Shown here piece by piece: positions 7,833-14,611 of a stretch of 16,813 bases of DNA. This stretch comes from Propionibacteriaceae bacterium. GTDB taxonomy: Bacteria > Actinomycetota > Actinomycetes > Propionibacteriales > Propionibacteriaceae. The stretch is from NCBI GenBank assembly GCA_031254155.1, contig JAIRVA010000359.1, forward strand, positions 1 through 16,813, written 5' to 3'. A program made the position numbers and the translations under genes. Positions within the stretch are counted from its first letter, which is position 1. Each line of letters starts with the position of its first letter. The notes below the pieces were generated by a model. The model was given only the letters and a program-made list of their open reading frames with translations, did not search any database and was not told the origin of the DNA.

Positions 7833-7861
7833 TTGACACAGTTCTCCACAGCGCGTAGTGT
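7833..7861 (+). promoter_or_regulatory. Strong sigma-70-like promoter
   Basis: TTGACA (7833-7838) is followed at exactly 17 bp by TAGTGT (7856-7861), a perfect -35 and a fair -10. Transcription would start near 7868 and run right. The next recognisable gene begins only at 8341, so the RNA would have a leader of about 470 nt or be a noncoding RNA. Confidence 0.5.
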
Positions 7862-8223
7862 TCTGGGTGTAGTCGTGTGCCCATTTGAGTTTCATACATC
7901 GGAATCAAGGCTGATTTCGTTGGCACTAAGGCTCAGCTAATTGGCATGAGAGGGACTCGTTGGGTTCGCGCCGCCGCTAGTTTTTGCTCAGGCGTCCCGG
8001 TCTCCGGGCCGTTGTACCTTGTGTCATAACCTTAGCCGCGTCAACGCTATTACGGTTAGCCAACTAGCGTTCGACGGCAGATTGAACGACACGAGATCGT
8101 GGGCGCCGATCACTGGCACGAGGTGACGGAGTTGGTTCGCTGGCCGAGCGTAGTGACGGCCGGGGTCGGTGTCGTCCACGAACTCCACTTGAGAACAGCA
8201 CCAGGCGGCAAAGCGGCTCACTC

Positions 8224-8241
8224 GAACCGGAACACCGGTTC
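8224..8241. promoter_or_regulatory. GAACCGG inverted repeat
   Basis: GAACCGG (8224-8230) and CCGGTTC (8235-8241) are exact reverse complements around a 4-nt loop, about 100 bp before the first peptidoglycan-binding gene. It may be an operator or a small hairpin in the leader; nothing else supports either choice. Confidence 0.3.
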
Positions 8242-8285
8242 TCACCGAGCGAGAACTTCACCAGGCTAATGGTCGCCCCCTGACT

Positions 8286-8333
8286 TCGTGCACAAGCCGT
8301 GCACGATCCGCAGAAGCGGAGCAAACGAAAGGA
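8286..8333 (+). promoter_or_regulatory. Conserved leader of the first peptidoglycan-binding gene
   Basis: An 8-bp inverted repeat, TCGTGCAC (8286-8293) and GTGCACGA (8299-8306) with spacer AAGCC, is followed at once by a small hairpin (TCCGC, loop AGAA, GCGGA, 8307-8320) and then GCAAACGAAAGGA, the ribosome site ending at 8333. The same order (GCACAARCYGTGC, GC hairpin, CAAA-CGAAAGGA, ATG) occurs at 9765-9816 before the second peptidoglycan-binding gene. Confidence 0.55.
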
Positions 8334-8340
8334 ATCACAA

Positions 8341-8700
8341 ATGGCAAATGTTATGACGGCGTGGAGCGCCATCGATTGGGATAAGCTCGGTGCACAAGCC
8401 ATCACAGAAGCGCAGCAACGATTCTTTGGTTACTCATACGACGGGTACGCCCACTCATGGAACTATCCGACCGACATGGTGGAGTACTGCAGGTCCCTCA
8501 TCCGGCAGATCCAGGCTGCGTTGAACTACTTCAAGCTAAAGAGTGGATACACTCCATTCCTGACGCTCACGGAAGACGGGCTATACGGAGCCAACACCAT
8601 GACCGCTGTCCAGATTTTCCAGGGAGCCAAAGGTCTGAGCGTTGACGGGCTAGTGGGACAGAAAACCTGGAGCGCGCTTGCCGCACAGTACATCTACTAG
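8341..8700 (+). CDS. Small peptidoglycan-binding-domain protein, no signal peptide
   Basis: A 119-residue protein. The C-terminal part (about 50-114) is a PG_binding_1-type domain: an initial helix (SLIRQIQAALNYF), then EDGLYGANTMTAVQIFQ and GLSVDGLVGQKTWSAL, with both DG-x-x-G-x-x-T/TW repeats intact. The N-terminal ~45 residues are rich in Trp/Tyr and match nothing I recognise. There is no signal peptide, lipobox or membrane segment, so how it reaches the wall is unclear. The ATG has AAAGGA 7 nt upstream. The stop TAG lies in a long fold-back element, and a lipoprotein gene faces it from the minus strand. It resembles the second protein at 9824 in size, layout and leader. Confidence 0.85.
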   Translation: MANVMTAWSAIDWDKLGAQAITEAQQRFFGYSYDGYAHSWNYPTDMVEYCRSLIRQIQAALNYFKLKSGYTPFLTLTEDGLYGANTMTAVQIFQGAKGLSVDGLVGQKTWSALAAQYIY

Positions 8701-8867
8701 TTGTCGTGAGCAGTAGTTCGTTGGCGGTGATGGGGGCCAGCGCGGCGTCGGGCGGCGTTGTCGTGCAGATCGGCGGGCCGCCAGCCCGCCTCCTTCCTCC
8801 GCCTGACCCGGCCTCCCCGCTGACACCCCCCGCCCGCCAACGAACTTACACTCATCACCACTAGTAG
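8694..8867. repeat. Fold-back element with ~34-bp imperfect terminal inverted repeats
   Basis: The left arm (8694-8727) and right arm (8834-8867) pair at about 27 of 34 positions. The inner 13 bp are perfect (AGTTCGTTGGCGG with CCGCCAACGAACT) and the outer 7 bp are perfect (CTACTAG with CTAGTAG). The 106-nt middle is very GC-rich and contains its own stem GGCGGGC/GCCCGCC. The element begins at the stop codon of the preceding gene. It could be a MITE-like insertion, a large structured terminator, or a noncoding RNA. No obvious target duplication outside the arms is seen. Confidence 0.6.
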
Positions 8868-8983
8868 GTCGTAAATGCTACGTCTAGCCTGGCTGCTCGC
8901 GCGCGGGCGTTCGTTCGTGGGTGAAAATAGATATTCAGACTAGTCAAAGCACGACTCTGAGGAACTCCGCGCTTGGGAATAGC

Positions 8984-9535
8984 TCAGCCGCAGTGGGCTT
9001 CCATCCACTGGGCTACTTCCTGACCGGCCGCACGACGGTTGTCCGTCCAGTCAACATTACCCCACGAGTCAAACGAGAAGGTGCCGTTCGTGACGGCGAT
9101 CGAGAGAGGACCCGTGGGTTTGCTAGCAGACCAGAAGTTTGTCAGCCAGAAGTACGCCCCTGTCCCGTTGCCATTCATGAACAAGGACCACGTCTCTCCA
9201 GGCTGATTGCCGGCGCCCATCTCGGCACGCCAGCCGGGCTGAGGAACAAAGCTACCCGACAGTGGAGCCATGATGTCGCCGCCTTCCTGGCCGGTCACGA
9301 CGACGCAGTCAAGGGTTGGCCGCTGATCCTCCAGGAGGCTGCTAAAGTCCAGCGGCTCGTGAACTGCCGACGGCGTTGGGCTTGACGGCAAGATGAGCGA
9401 ACTTGCCGAAGGCGGAGCCGCGGAAGGTGTGGATGCCGAGGCAGTGCCCCCCGAGACCGGCATCGGATCATGTGAGACCGTGCATCCAGCTAGCCCGACG
9501 AGCGCAATCACACACCCAGTTATGAATCTTCTCAT
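8984..9535 (-). CDS. Secreted lipoprotein of unknown function
   Basis: A 183-residue lipoprotein. MRRF is followed by a hydrophobic stretch and the lipobox LAGC (Cys18), then a Ser/Pro/Ala/Thr-rich linker to about residue 60 and a compact domain of about 120 residues with two Cys (one in TLDCVV, one in the C-terminal EAHCG) that could form a disulfide. Motifs such as GWRAEMGAGNQPGETW and NGNGTGAYFWLTNFW recur in a decayed copy at 13843-14110, and the LDFSSLL region recurs in another at 9545-9731. It is convergent with the peptidoglycan-binding gene at 8341. No classical ribosome site is seen; the ATG overlaps the end of the decayed upstream copy (ATGA). Function unknown; an immunity or wall-partner role is only suggested by context. 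Confidence 0.8.
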   Translation of the reverse strand: MRRFITGCVIALVGLAGCTVSHDPMPVSGGTASASTPSAAPPSASSLILPSSPTPSAVHEPLDFSSLLEDQRPTLDCVVVTGQEGGDIMAPLSGSFVPQPGWRAEMGAGNQPGETWSLFMNGNGTGAYFWLTNFWSASKPTGPLSIAVTNGTFSFDSWGNVDWTDNRRAAGQEVAQWMEAHCG

Positions 9536-9544
9536 TCGCCAATC

Positions 9545-9731
9545 ATGGCATCACTCATGATCTCGCACAAGGGTTTCCCGTACACGCTCCCGCCACCAGC
9601 GACACCGAGCACGTTCAAGAACTGGCCGCTGATCCTCAAAAGCTCGCTGAAGTCCAAAAGGACTGCTCGCTTTAGGCCGTGCATCCGGCCAAGCCGTCGA
9701 GCACCACCACGAACACGACAAGTTTCCTCGC
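9545..9731 (-). pseudogene. Decayed lipoprotein gene, copy of the 8984-9535 family
   Basis: Reading the minus strand from 9731, codons give RKLVVFVVVLDGLAGCTA and then a stop: a recognisable lipoprotein signal with lipobox LAGC but GCG in place of the ATG. In a shifted frame the next part reads LDFSELLRISGQFLNV, aligning with LDFSSLLEDQRPTLDCVV of the intact neighbour. The nucleotide stretch TGGCCGCTGATCCTC is shared with the intact gene. Loss of start, an early stop and a frame change mark it as a pseudogene; the distal part of the gene is missing. Confidence 0.65.
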
Positions 9732-9764
9732 AGTGTCCAAGTATGACACACCACCCCTGATCTC

Positions 9765-9816
9765 CGCACAAACTGTGCGTATTCCCGCTCAGCGACAGCG
9801 GGACAAACCGAAAGGA
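9765..9816 (+). promoter_or_regulatory. Conserved leader of the second peptidoglycan-binding gene
   Basis: CGCAC/GTGCG with spacer AAACT (9765-9779) gives GCACAAACTGTGC, matching GCACAAGCCGTGC upstream of the first gene in 11 of 13 positions. It is followed by a hairpin (CCCGCT 9784-9789, AGCGGG 9797-9802) and by ACAAACCGAAAGGA, the ribosome site. Order and spacing match 8286-8333, so both genes are probably controlled alike. Confidence 0.55.
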
Positions 9817-9823
9817 AACCAAT

Positions 9824-10210
9824 ATGACAAATGTTGCTGGCAGCGTCTACATGACTCCTTGGAGCGTCGTCATCCAGAACAGCCTCGGTCAATTCGGGCA
9901 AGGCAACCAGATGTACTTCGGCGGCTACTACAACGGCGCCAACATCTACGATGGGCTGACGTATCTGTGCGTGCCGGACCCCACCGGGCAAAACACGCGG
10001 AACTACATCCTCCAAATGCAGAAGGTGCTCAACGGGTGGCTTCGCGCCAATGTCTTGACTATCGGAGGTCCGATCAGCGAGGACGGGATCTACGGCTCGG
10101 GCACGATGAGCCGTGTTGCTGCTTACCAGAAGTGGAGGGGACTCGCGGCCGATGGGTTGTGCGGGCAAACCACATGGTCGGCGCTCACCGGGACAACGAT
10201 CAGCATTTAA
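9824..10210 (+). CDS. Second small peptidoglycan-binding-domain protein, no signal peptide
   Basis: A 128-residue protein. Its C-terminal half (about 58-122) is a PG_binding_1-type domain with helix YILQMQKVLNGW, then SEDGIYGSGTMSRVAAYQ and GLAADGLCGQTTWSAL. The N-terminal half is rich in Gly, Tyr and Asn (FGGYYNGANIYDG) and is not recognised. There is no signal peptide, lipobox or membrane segment. The ATG has AAAGGA 7 nt before. Size, architecture and leader make it a likely paralogue of the 8341 protein, though the N-terminal parts have little in common, as if one wall-binding module had been joined to different heads. Confidence 0.85.
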   Translation: MTNVAGSVYMTPWSVVIQNSLGQFGQGNQMYFGGYYNGANIYDGLTYLCVPDPTGQNTRNYILQMQKVLNGWLRANVLTIGGPISEDGIYGSGTMSRVAAYQKWRGLAADGLCGQTTWSALTGTTISI

Positions 10211-10226
10211 CTTGTATGTGAAGCGC

Positions 10227-10288
10227 GCCCGAGAGGGCCATGGGACACCGCTAACCACATGGCCGGTGGCATCCATGACCTCTCGGGC
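10227..10288 (+). terminator. Compound hairpin after the second peptidoglycan-binding gene
   Basis: The outer stem GCCCGAGAGG (10227-10236) pairs with CCTCTCGGGC (10279-10288), and an inner stem GGCCATG (10236-10242) pairs with CATGGCC (10258-10264). It starts 16 nt after the stop codon. There is no T-run, so it may end transcription weakly or stabilise the mRNA. The following 10289-10542 shows no gene or clear site. Confidence 0.5.
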
Positions 10289-10542
10289 TGAGCAACACAT
10301 CCGTCCGGGGGATCCCACCGAATCAACCCAGCAGATGACTGCCCTCGTAACAGCTGCATCTACGACAGTTGACTCCTACCAGGCACCTGGCAAGAGACCG
10401 CATAGAAGATGCCGTCGCAACCTTGCGGACCAACCTTAACCGCATTCAACAACATTTATGTTCACTGCAAAGTCACTGGCCGAACGGCTCCCCGTGGCTT
10501 TGGCCTTAGCAACGAAAATAATCTGGAAAGGACACATTTCTC

Positions 10543-13047
10543 ATGGACGCATGGGTACAGAAAACACAACAATGGCTCAATGCCACATATGCGGGCCGCC
10601 CCGGCTGGGGTGCACCGATAATGGAAGACGGGATTACCGGCTGGACTGTGATCACCCGGCTCATCCGGGGTCTCCAAATCGAACTAGGCATCCCATCAAC
10701 ACAGTTGGCGGACACCTTCGGCCCGACAACCACCTCCCGGTTCACGTCACAGATTGGTCGTATTGACTCATCAACACCGTCGGGTAATGTGCTCAAACTC
10801 CTTGCGGGAGCCTTGTGGTGCAAGGGCTATTCCGGCGACTGGAACGGGTTCGACGCGCAAACGAGCTTTGCTAACCTCGCAAACTCTGTCGCCACGGTTC
10901 GCAACGATCTCGGCTTGGATTTCACCACGGCTTACGTCGACGCGAAGCTCATGAAGTCGTTACTGTCGATGGACGCCTACACCACAACGTGGACGAGTGG
11001 CACTAGCAGCATCCGCGCCGTGCAGCGGTGGCTCAATGCCACCTATTCCCCCCGCCGGGACTTTGCGTTGATCCCTTGCGACGGCGTGCACTCGCGTCAG
11101 ATCCTTACTGCAATGCTGTATGCGCTGCAATACGAGTTCGGCATGAATGACGACACCGCGAACGGCAATTTCGGACCTGGCACCCAGTCAGGATTGCGAG
11201 CACAGGCTCCCGTACGACAAGGCGACTTCGACACGTCCCGCCATTTCATACGGCTGTTCCAAGGCGCGCTCCGTCTCAACGGCTACGACTGCCCCTTCGA
11301 CGGCACCTTCAACGCCGCAACCAAGCAGCAGACTGCAGCATTCCAGGACTTGATGGAACTCCCAGCCACGGGAGACGGGGATTTCGGCACGTGGTGTGCG
11401 CTTCTCGTCTCGACCGGCGACCCCGACCGGGCAGTCACCGGACTCGACACGAGCACCCAACTGGTGTCCGCCCAGACCAAATCCGCAAAAGCCGGGGGAT
11501 ATACCCACGTTGGTCGCTACATCGTCGGCGCCGGGAAATTCCTTCGCAGCGAAGAGTTGACCGAGCTGAAAGCGGCCGGGCTTGCCCTGTTCCCAATTCA
11601 CCAACGGTTCAACAATAGTGATGCCCAAATGACCCGGGATCTTGGATGGGCCCACGGAATCGAAGCACTCGTACGCTGTCGAACGTTGGGGCTACCCCAC
11701 AAATCGACAGTTTTCTTCACCGTTGACTACGATCCGGTCGGCGAGTCGATCGACGGCCCGGTCGCCCAGTACTTCAAAGGCGTGAACGCGGCACTCGACG
11801 CCCATCTCTGCGGAACCTATGATGTCGGCGTCTATGGCACCCGAAACGTCTGCCAGAAGATGCTCGACGCCGGCCTCGCATCGACCGCCTTCGTATCAGG
11901 TATGTCCTGGGGGTTCTCCGGCAACATGGGTTTCGCCATGCCAACCAACTGGTCATACAACCAGATCGCTGAAAAATCCGAATCCCTCGGCGGAATACCA
12001 ACAAGCATAGACCGAGTCGCAGTCTCCAGACGGGCCACCGCCGTAGACCTCACGACCACAACCCCGCCACCCACAGATCCAGATGGCACGAATCCTGACA
12101 CCGGTTTCGATCTTCTGTACCAATGGACCGTCGCCGCCGAGGCAACATGTGAACGAGCGCTCAAAGAAGCATACTCATCACTGTGGCCGTACAGTTCCTA
12201 CACTTTCAGGATACCTGATTATATATTAGGTTGGCTCCGGAAACCCCGGTTTTGGGCTGATCGTAATCCTACTCTGTGGCATCTATACACGCCCGAGTTG
12301 AGCCTTGATCCCGAAGACATCACCGCTCGGGGGATTTGCGAGGCAGCGCTTGATTTGATGCAAAGCCAATCTGACAATGATTCCTCTCTCATGAACATTC
12401 TTACCTGGCCTAACCCCGACTTCCGAAAAGTTCCCCACCTCGCAGTCGCCACGCTCAGCCAGCGGATGTATCCGACGGTTACCACGCCCACACTGTATGG
12501 ACTCGGAGAAATCGGCACCTGGCTTTTCGACTTACTGGGTTTATGGGGGCAATACCAAAGGCGCTTCACGAGCCAGAACTACGTCGCTTGGGCTTTGGAC
12601 ATGATCGGGAAAATAGGCGGCATTGACGAAGACGGACACACCGACGATGCCGCGTATGTGGCTAATCCAGGTTCCGCTTTCAGCTACGCAGACATTCTCG
12701 CAGACGCCGACTCATGGCTGCTGATGAGAGCAATGGACGGCGATACTTCTGGGCTCGCACTGTCGAGTGCTATGCGCTCGGTGTTTCAAGAGGACAGTAA
12801 TAATAGAATACTTCGGTTCTACCATGATCGGTTCGACGCCAATAGCGCGTCATTGGCAGGCGCATTCGTCCGTACTCTAGACGGACTCGACGTCTTCGCA
12901 ACCAATATCGGCGCGACTTTGCCAGAGGTCAAGAAAGCAGCCGGTCTCATCGGGGACGATCATTCAGAGTTCCCGCTACCGACTCCCGAGCAAGCAGAGA
13001 AGTTCGCGAACGTGTACGCCGCATTCCTCTCCAACCCTCATAGATAG
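10543..13047 (+). CDS. Large multidomain cell-wall protein: peptidoglycan-binding repeats, Rv2525c-like (DUF1906) domain, unknown C-terminal region
   Basis: An 834-residue protein without signal peptide. Residues 5-67 and 157-218 are a repeated unit (QQWLNATY...EDGITG...FGPTT and QRWLNATY...CDGVHS...FGPGT); 228-290 holds a third peptidoglycan-binding-like unit (FDGTFNAATKQQTAAFQ). Residues about 298-503 are an Rv2525c-like glycoside-hydrolase-like domain: GLDTST, HVGRYIVG, FFTVDYDP, YDVGVYGTRNVC, SWGFSG, AVDL, with Asp302 and Asp395/Asp397 as likely acidic site residues. A Thr/Pro linker (504-520) leads to about 310 residues with no recognised motif. Hand-counted GC is about 60% over part of the DUF1906 region but about 54% for 12121-12900, so the tail may have a separate origin. 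AAAGGA lies 10 nt before the ATG. A multi-TM protein gene is convergent 7 nt beyond the stop. Confidence 0.85.
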   Translation: MDAWVQKTQQWLNATYAGRPGWGAPIMEDGITGWTVITRLIRGLQIELGIPSTQLADTFGPTTTSRFTSQIGRIDSSTPSGNVLKLLAGALWCKGYSGDWNGFDAQTSFANLANSVATVRNDLGLDFTTAYVDAKLMKSLLSMDAYTTTWTSGTSSIRAVQRWLNATYSPRRDFALIPCDGVHSRQILTAMLYALQYEFGMNDDTANGNFGPGTQSGLRAQAPVRQGDFDTSRHFIRLFQGALRLNGYDCPFDGTFNAATKQQTAAFQDLMELPATGDGDFGTWCALLVSTGDPDRAVTGLDTSTQLVSAQTKSAKAGGYTHVGRYIVGAGKFLRSEELTELKAAGLALFPIHQRFNNSDAQMTRDLGWAHGIEALVRCRTLGLPHKSTVFFTVDYDPVGESIDGPVAQYFKGVNAALDAHLCGTYDVGVYGTRNVCQKMLDAGLASTAFVSGMSWGFSGNMGFAMPTNWSYNQIAEKSESLGGIPTSIDRVAVSRRATAVDLTTTTPPPTDPDGTNPDTGFDLLYQWTVAAEATCERALKEAYSSLWPYSSYTFRIPDYILGWLRKPRFWADRNPTLWHLYTPELSLDPEDITARGICEAALDLMQSQSDNDSSLMNILTWPNPDFRKVPHLAVATLSQRMYPTVTTPTLYGLGEIGTWLFDLLGLWGQYQRRFTSQNYVAWALDMIGKIGGIDEDGHTDDAAYVANPGSAFSYADILADADSWLLMRAMDGDTSGLALSSAMRSVFQEDSNNRILRFYHDRFDANSASLAGAFVRTLDGLDVFATNIGATLPEVKKAAGLIGDDHSEFPLPTPEQAEKFANVYAAFLSNPHR

Positions 13048-13054
13048 CCCCGTA

Positions 13055-13750
13055 CTAACCATCACAGTGGACGGTGGTGTCCTGCGAACCAACCCGCAGG
13101 ACACCATCGTTTCCCGTCCATTCCAAAGACCAGTCGCCAGACCCCACCGGGTCAATGGCGCTGGACCAGTCCCAGCCAAGTGGCCGCAAGACTAAACCAC
13201 CTGGCATGGCCCCGAAAAGAGAACCACGCGTCGCCGCCCCCGACATCTCGGCAGGCACGACGTGAGCCACCAACGTGCAACCTCCAGGACCCACGGGGTC
13301 CAGCACCACATACTCCTCGTCCCACGCCCAAGCCATCAGAAATGCCGGAACAGACAGCATCATGACAATAATTGTTGCGACAACTCGGAGTACGTTCGTG
13401 GCCACCTGGCGAGGGGTTGGTCCTTCACCACCGTTGAGTTGCACCCAGTTAAGCCCGAGGAGCATCGCCGAGACCAACCAGAAAACACCACCGATCACCC
13501 CGCTCCACACCAATACGCTCTTTATGGCAACCACCACTCCGAACACCAGCACCGGATGGACGCGATAACCCACATCCCATTTATTGAAGATGGCCACCTG
13601 CCCAACGAAAGCCGCGAAACCCAGCCACCACCACAGAACCGGTCGACCGATCATCCGGCGGATGCGGTGTTCCGTCGACACTCGCCGGGTGTCGGCCGCA
13701 TCTGCTGCGTCCGTGATGCCTCCAAGGATTCTCTGCCCAGCATCAGACAT
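13055..13750 (-). CDS. Membrane protein with about four transmembrane segments, unknown function
   Basis: A 231-residue protein. After a hydrophilic, Ala/Asp/Arg-rich start (1-35) come hydrophobic segments at about 37-55, 64-83, 85-101 and 119-141, then a 90-residue soluble C-terminal domain with two Cys (GGCTLVAH and the terminal VHCDG). No family is recognised. It is convergent with the 834-residue wall protein, stops only 7 nt from it, and its 3' end contains a hairpin that could terminate the opposing gene. ATG 13750 has only GGAG 2 nt away, so the start is less certain. As a membrane partner of the facing gene it is a candidate immunity or anchoring protein, by context only. Confidence 0.72.
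   Translation of the reverse strand: MSDAGQRILGGITDAADAADTRRVSTEHRIRRMIGRPVLWWWLGFAAFVGQVAIFNKWDVGYRVHPVLVFGVVVAIKSVLVWSGVIGGVFWLVSAMLLGLNWVQLNGGEGPTPRQVATNVLRVVATIIVMMLSVPAFLMAWAWDEEYVVLDPVGPGGCTLVAHVVPAEMSGAATRGSLFGAMPGGLVLRPLGWDWSSAIDPVGSGDWSLEWTGNDGVLRVGSQDTTVHCDG
13075..13106. terminator. 12-bp stem hairpin in the overlap zone of two convergent genes
   Basis: TGGTGTCCTGCG (13075-13086) and CGCAGGACACCA (13095-13106) are perfectly complementary around an 8-nt loop, 28 nt past the stop of the plus-strand wall protein. It lies inside the last codons of the minus-strand membrane protein, so the coding sequence and the structure share the same bases. A moderately T-rich stretch follows on the plus strand. 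Likely terminator of the wall-protein gene. Confidence 0.55.
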
Positions 13751-13842
13751 AACTCCAGCATACTACCCATATCAGTAACCGTTTTCTGATTTCACTTTCC
13801 CCCGGCTCATCACACGCCTGCCATCCTCAGTAGTGAGGTGAT

Positions 13843-14110
13843 CAGAACCAAACCTGTCCACGGAACATCCTCCAGATCCAACTACCCGTCGGTGACGACG
13901 GTTGCGAGAGCCTTGTTGGGCTGGCAAGCAGAGCGCTAAGTTCGCGAGCCGGAAGTAGGCCTGACCCGTTCCCGTTCACGGGCAAGGGCCGCGTCTCACC
14001 GGGCTGACTACCCGCACCCATCTCAACATGCCAGCCCGATTCCTGGCAGCACCCGCGCCCGATGATCCCGTTTCTGTACGGCAATCAGCGCGACGCACCA
14101 TCGCACAACC
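13843..14110 (-). pseudogene. Decayed copy of the 8984-9535 lipoprotein
   Basis: On the minus strand this gives GWHVEMGAGSQPGET, then NGNGSG, matching GWRAEMGAGNQPGET and NGNGTG of the intact lipoprotein; nearby, TGGAGGATGTTCCGTGGAC matches its TGGGGTAATGTTGACTGGAC. The far end resembles part of a signal peptide (WCVALIAV), followed directly by the domain, with the linker and lipobox missing. The frame changes within the homologous stretch. It lies next to the membrane-protein gene and shows that this lipoprotein family has been duplicated and lost within the island. Confidence 0.7.
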
Positions 14111-14158
14111 ACTGACCCCGTTTGCGCGGCACGCGGTCGACATCAAGGCTTGCTAGCA

Positions 14159-14203
14159 CTCGCTGGCGAGACCGCCACAACGGCGGGAACAACTACGAAA
14201 GGA
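14159..14203 (+). promoter_or_regulatory. Two-hairpin leader before the 14209 gene
   Basis: CTCGC-TG-GCGAG (14159-14170) and CCGCC-ACAAC-GGCGG (14172-14186) are adjacent small hairpins followed by ACGAAAGGA, the ribosome site. The second hairpin and CGAAAGGA echo the leaders of the two peptidoglycan-binding genes, but the GCACAARCYGTGC motif is not present here, so the relation is partial. Confidence 0.4.
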
Positions 14204-14208
14204 AACAA

Positions 14209-14571
14209 ATGTCAACAGCAGCATGGCTCGCATTCACTCAGGTTGTGAGTTGCTACAGCACACCCGGACAAACGCCCACCGGCAAGGTGTCCACCGTTGG
14301 GGAGACCTGGCAACCGCAAGAGCAGAAGCTTGTCAACGGAACTTGGTACCTCCGGGGCAGCTCCGGCTGGTGGCCGGCGACCGCCAACAAGTCCGTGATG
14401 AACGGAAAGCAAGTCACCCCTGCAGCGTGCGAGTACTCCACAACCCCCATTCCGTGTATCTACGCCAAGTACACCGCTCCCGTGACTAACACCGGCACAA
14501 TTTCATGTGGCCCCGCGTACGTGAGCGTGATGGACTTCACGTTCCAGCACTACTACGTGCCAAACTCCTGA
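14209..14571 (+). CDS. Small protein of unknown function in the cell-wall island
   Basis: A 120-residue protein, start ATG with AAAGGA 5 nt upstream. It has four Cys, a WYLRGSSGWWPATANK stretch that looks like the short beta-strands of an SH3-like or carbohydrate-contacting surface, and many Thr/Tyr/Pro, but no signal peptide or membrane segment. I do not recognise a family. Its leader resembles those of the peptidoglycan-binding genes, and a lipoprotein gene faces it, ending 40 nt past its stop, so it repeats the pattern of a plus-strand protein opposite an envelope-anchored one. Confidence 0.65.
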   Translation: MSTAAWLAFTQVVSCYSTPGQTPTGKVSTVGETWQPQEQKLVNGTWYLRGSSGWWPATANKSVMNGKQVTPAACEYSTTPIPCIYAKYTAPVTNTGTISCGPAYVSVMDFTFQHYYVPNS

Positions 14572-14611
14572 CGGGACGAAGCCCGCGCGACGACTTGATG
14601 CCTAGCGCGAC

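Larger units (their letters stand above)
7296..8285. other. About 1 kb intergenic region without a convincing gene
   Basis: This stretch separates the minus-strand polyol operon from the plus-strand cell-wall island. Open frames (for example 7496-7786 plus, 7632-7895 minus, 8024-8245 minus) have no recognisable motif and no ribosome site. On the minus strand 7549-7611 reads as 20 clean codons ending in TAA (FGPAEATAEAVDRIRAIL) right after an in-frame stop, possibly the tail of a lost gene. Structured parts are listed separately: the CAAAACCGG pairs (7379-7499), a promoter (7833-7861) and a GAACCGG inverted repeat (8224-8241). Confidence 0.6.

Noticed and set aside
8024..8245. Minus-strand frame and the opposing plus-strand reading (HEIVGADHWHEVTELVRWP)
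   Set aside because: Both read partly protein-like but neither has a ribosome site or a recognisable family.
13828..13841. Small hairpin CCTCA-GTAG-TGAGG next to the decayed lipoprotein
   Set aside because: A 5-bp stem is within chance for this length of sequence, and nothing around it suggests a function.
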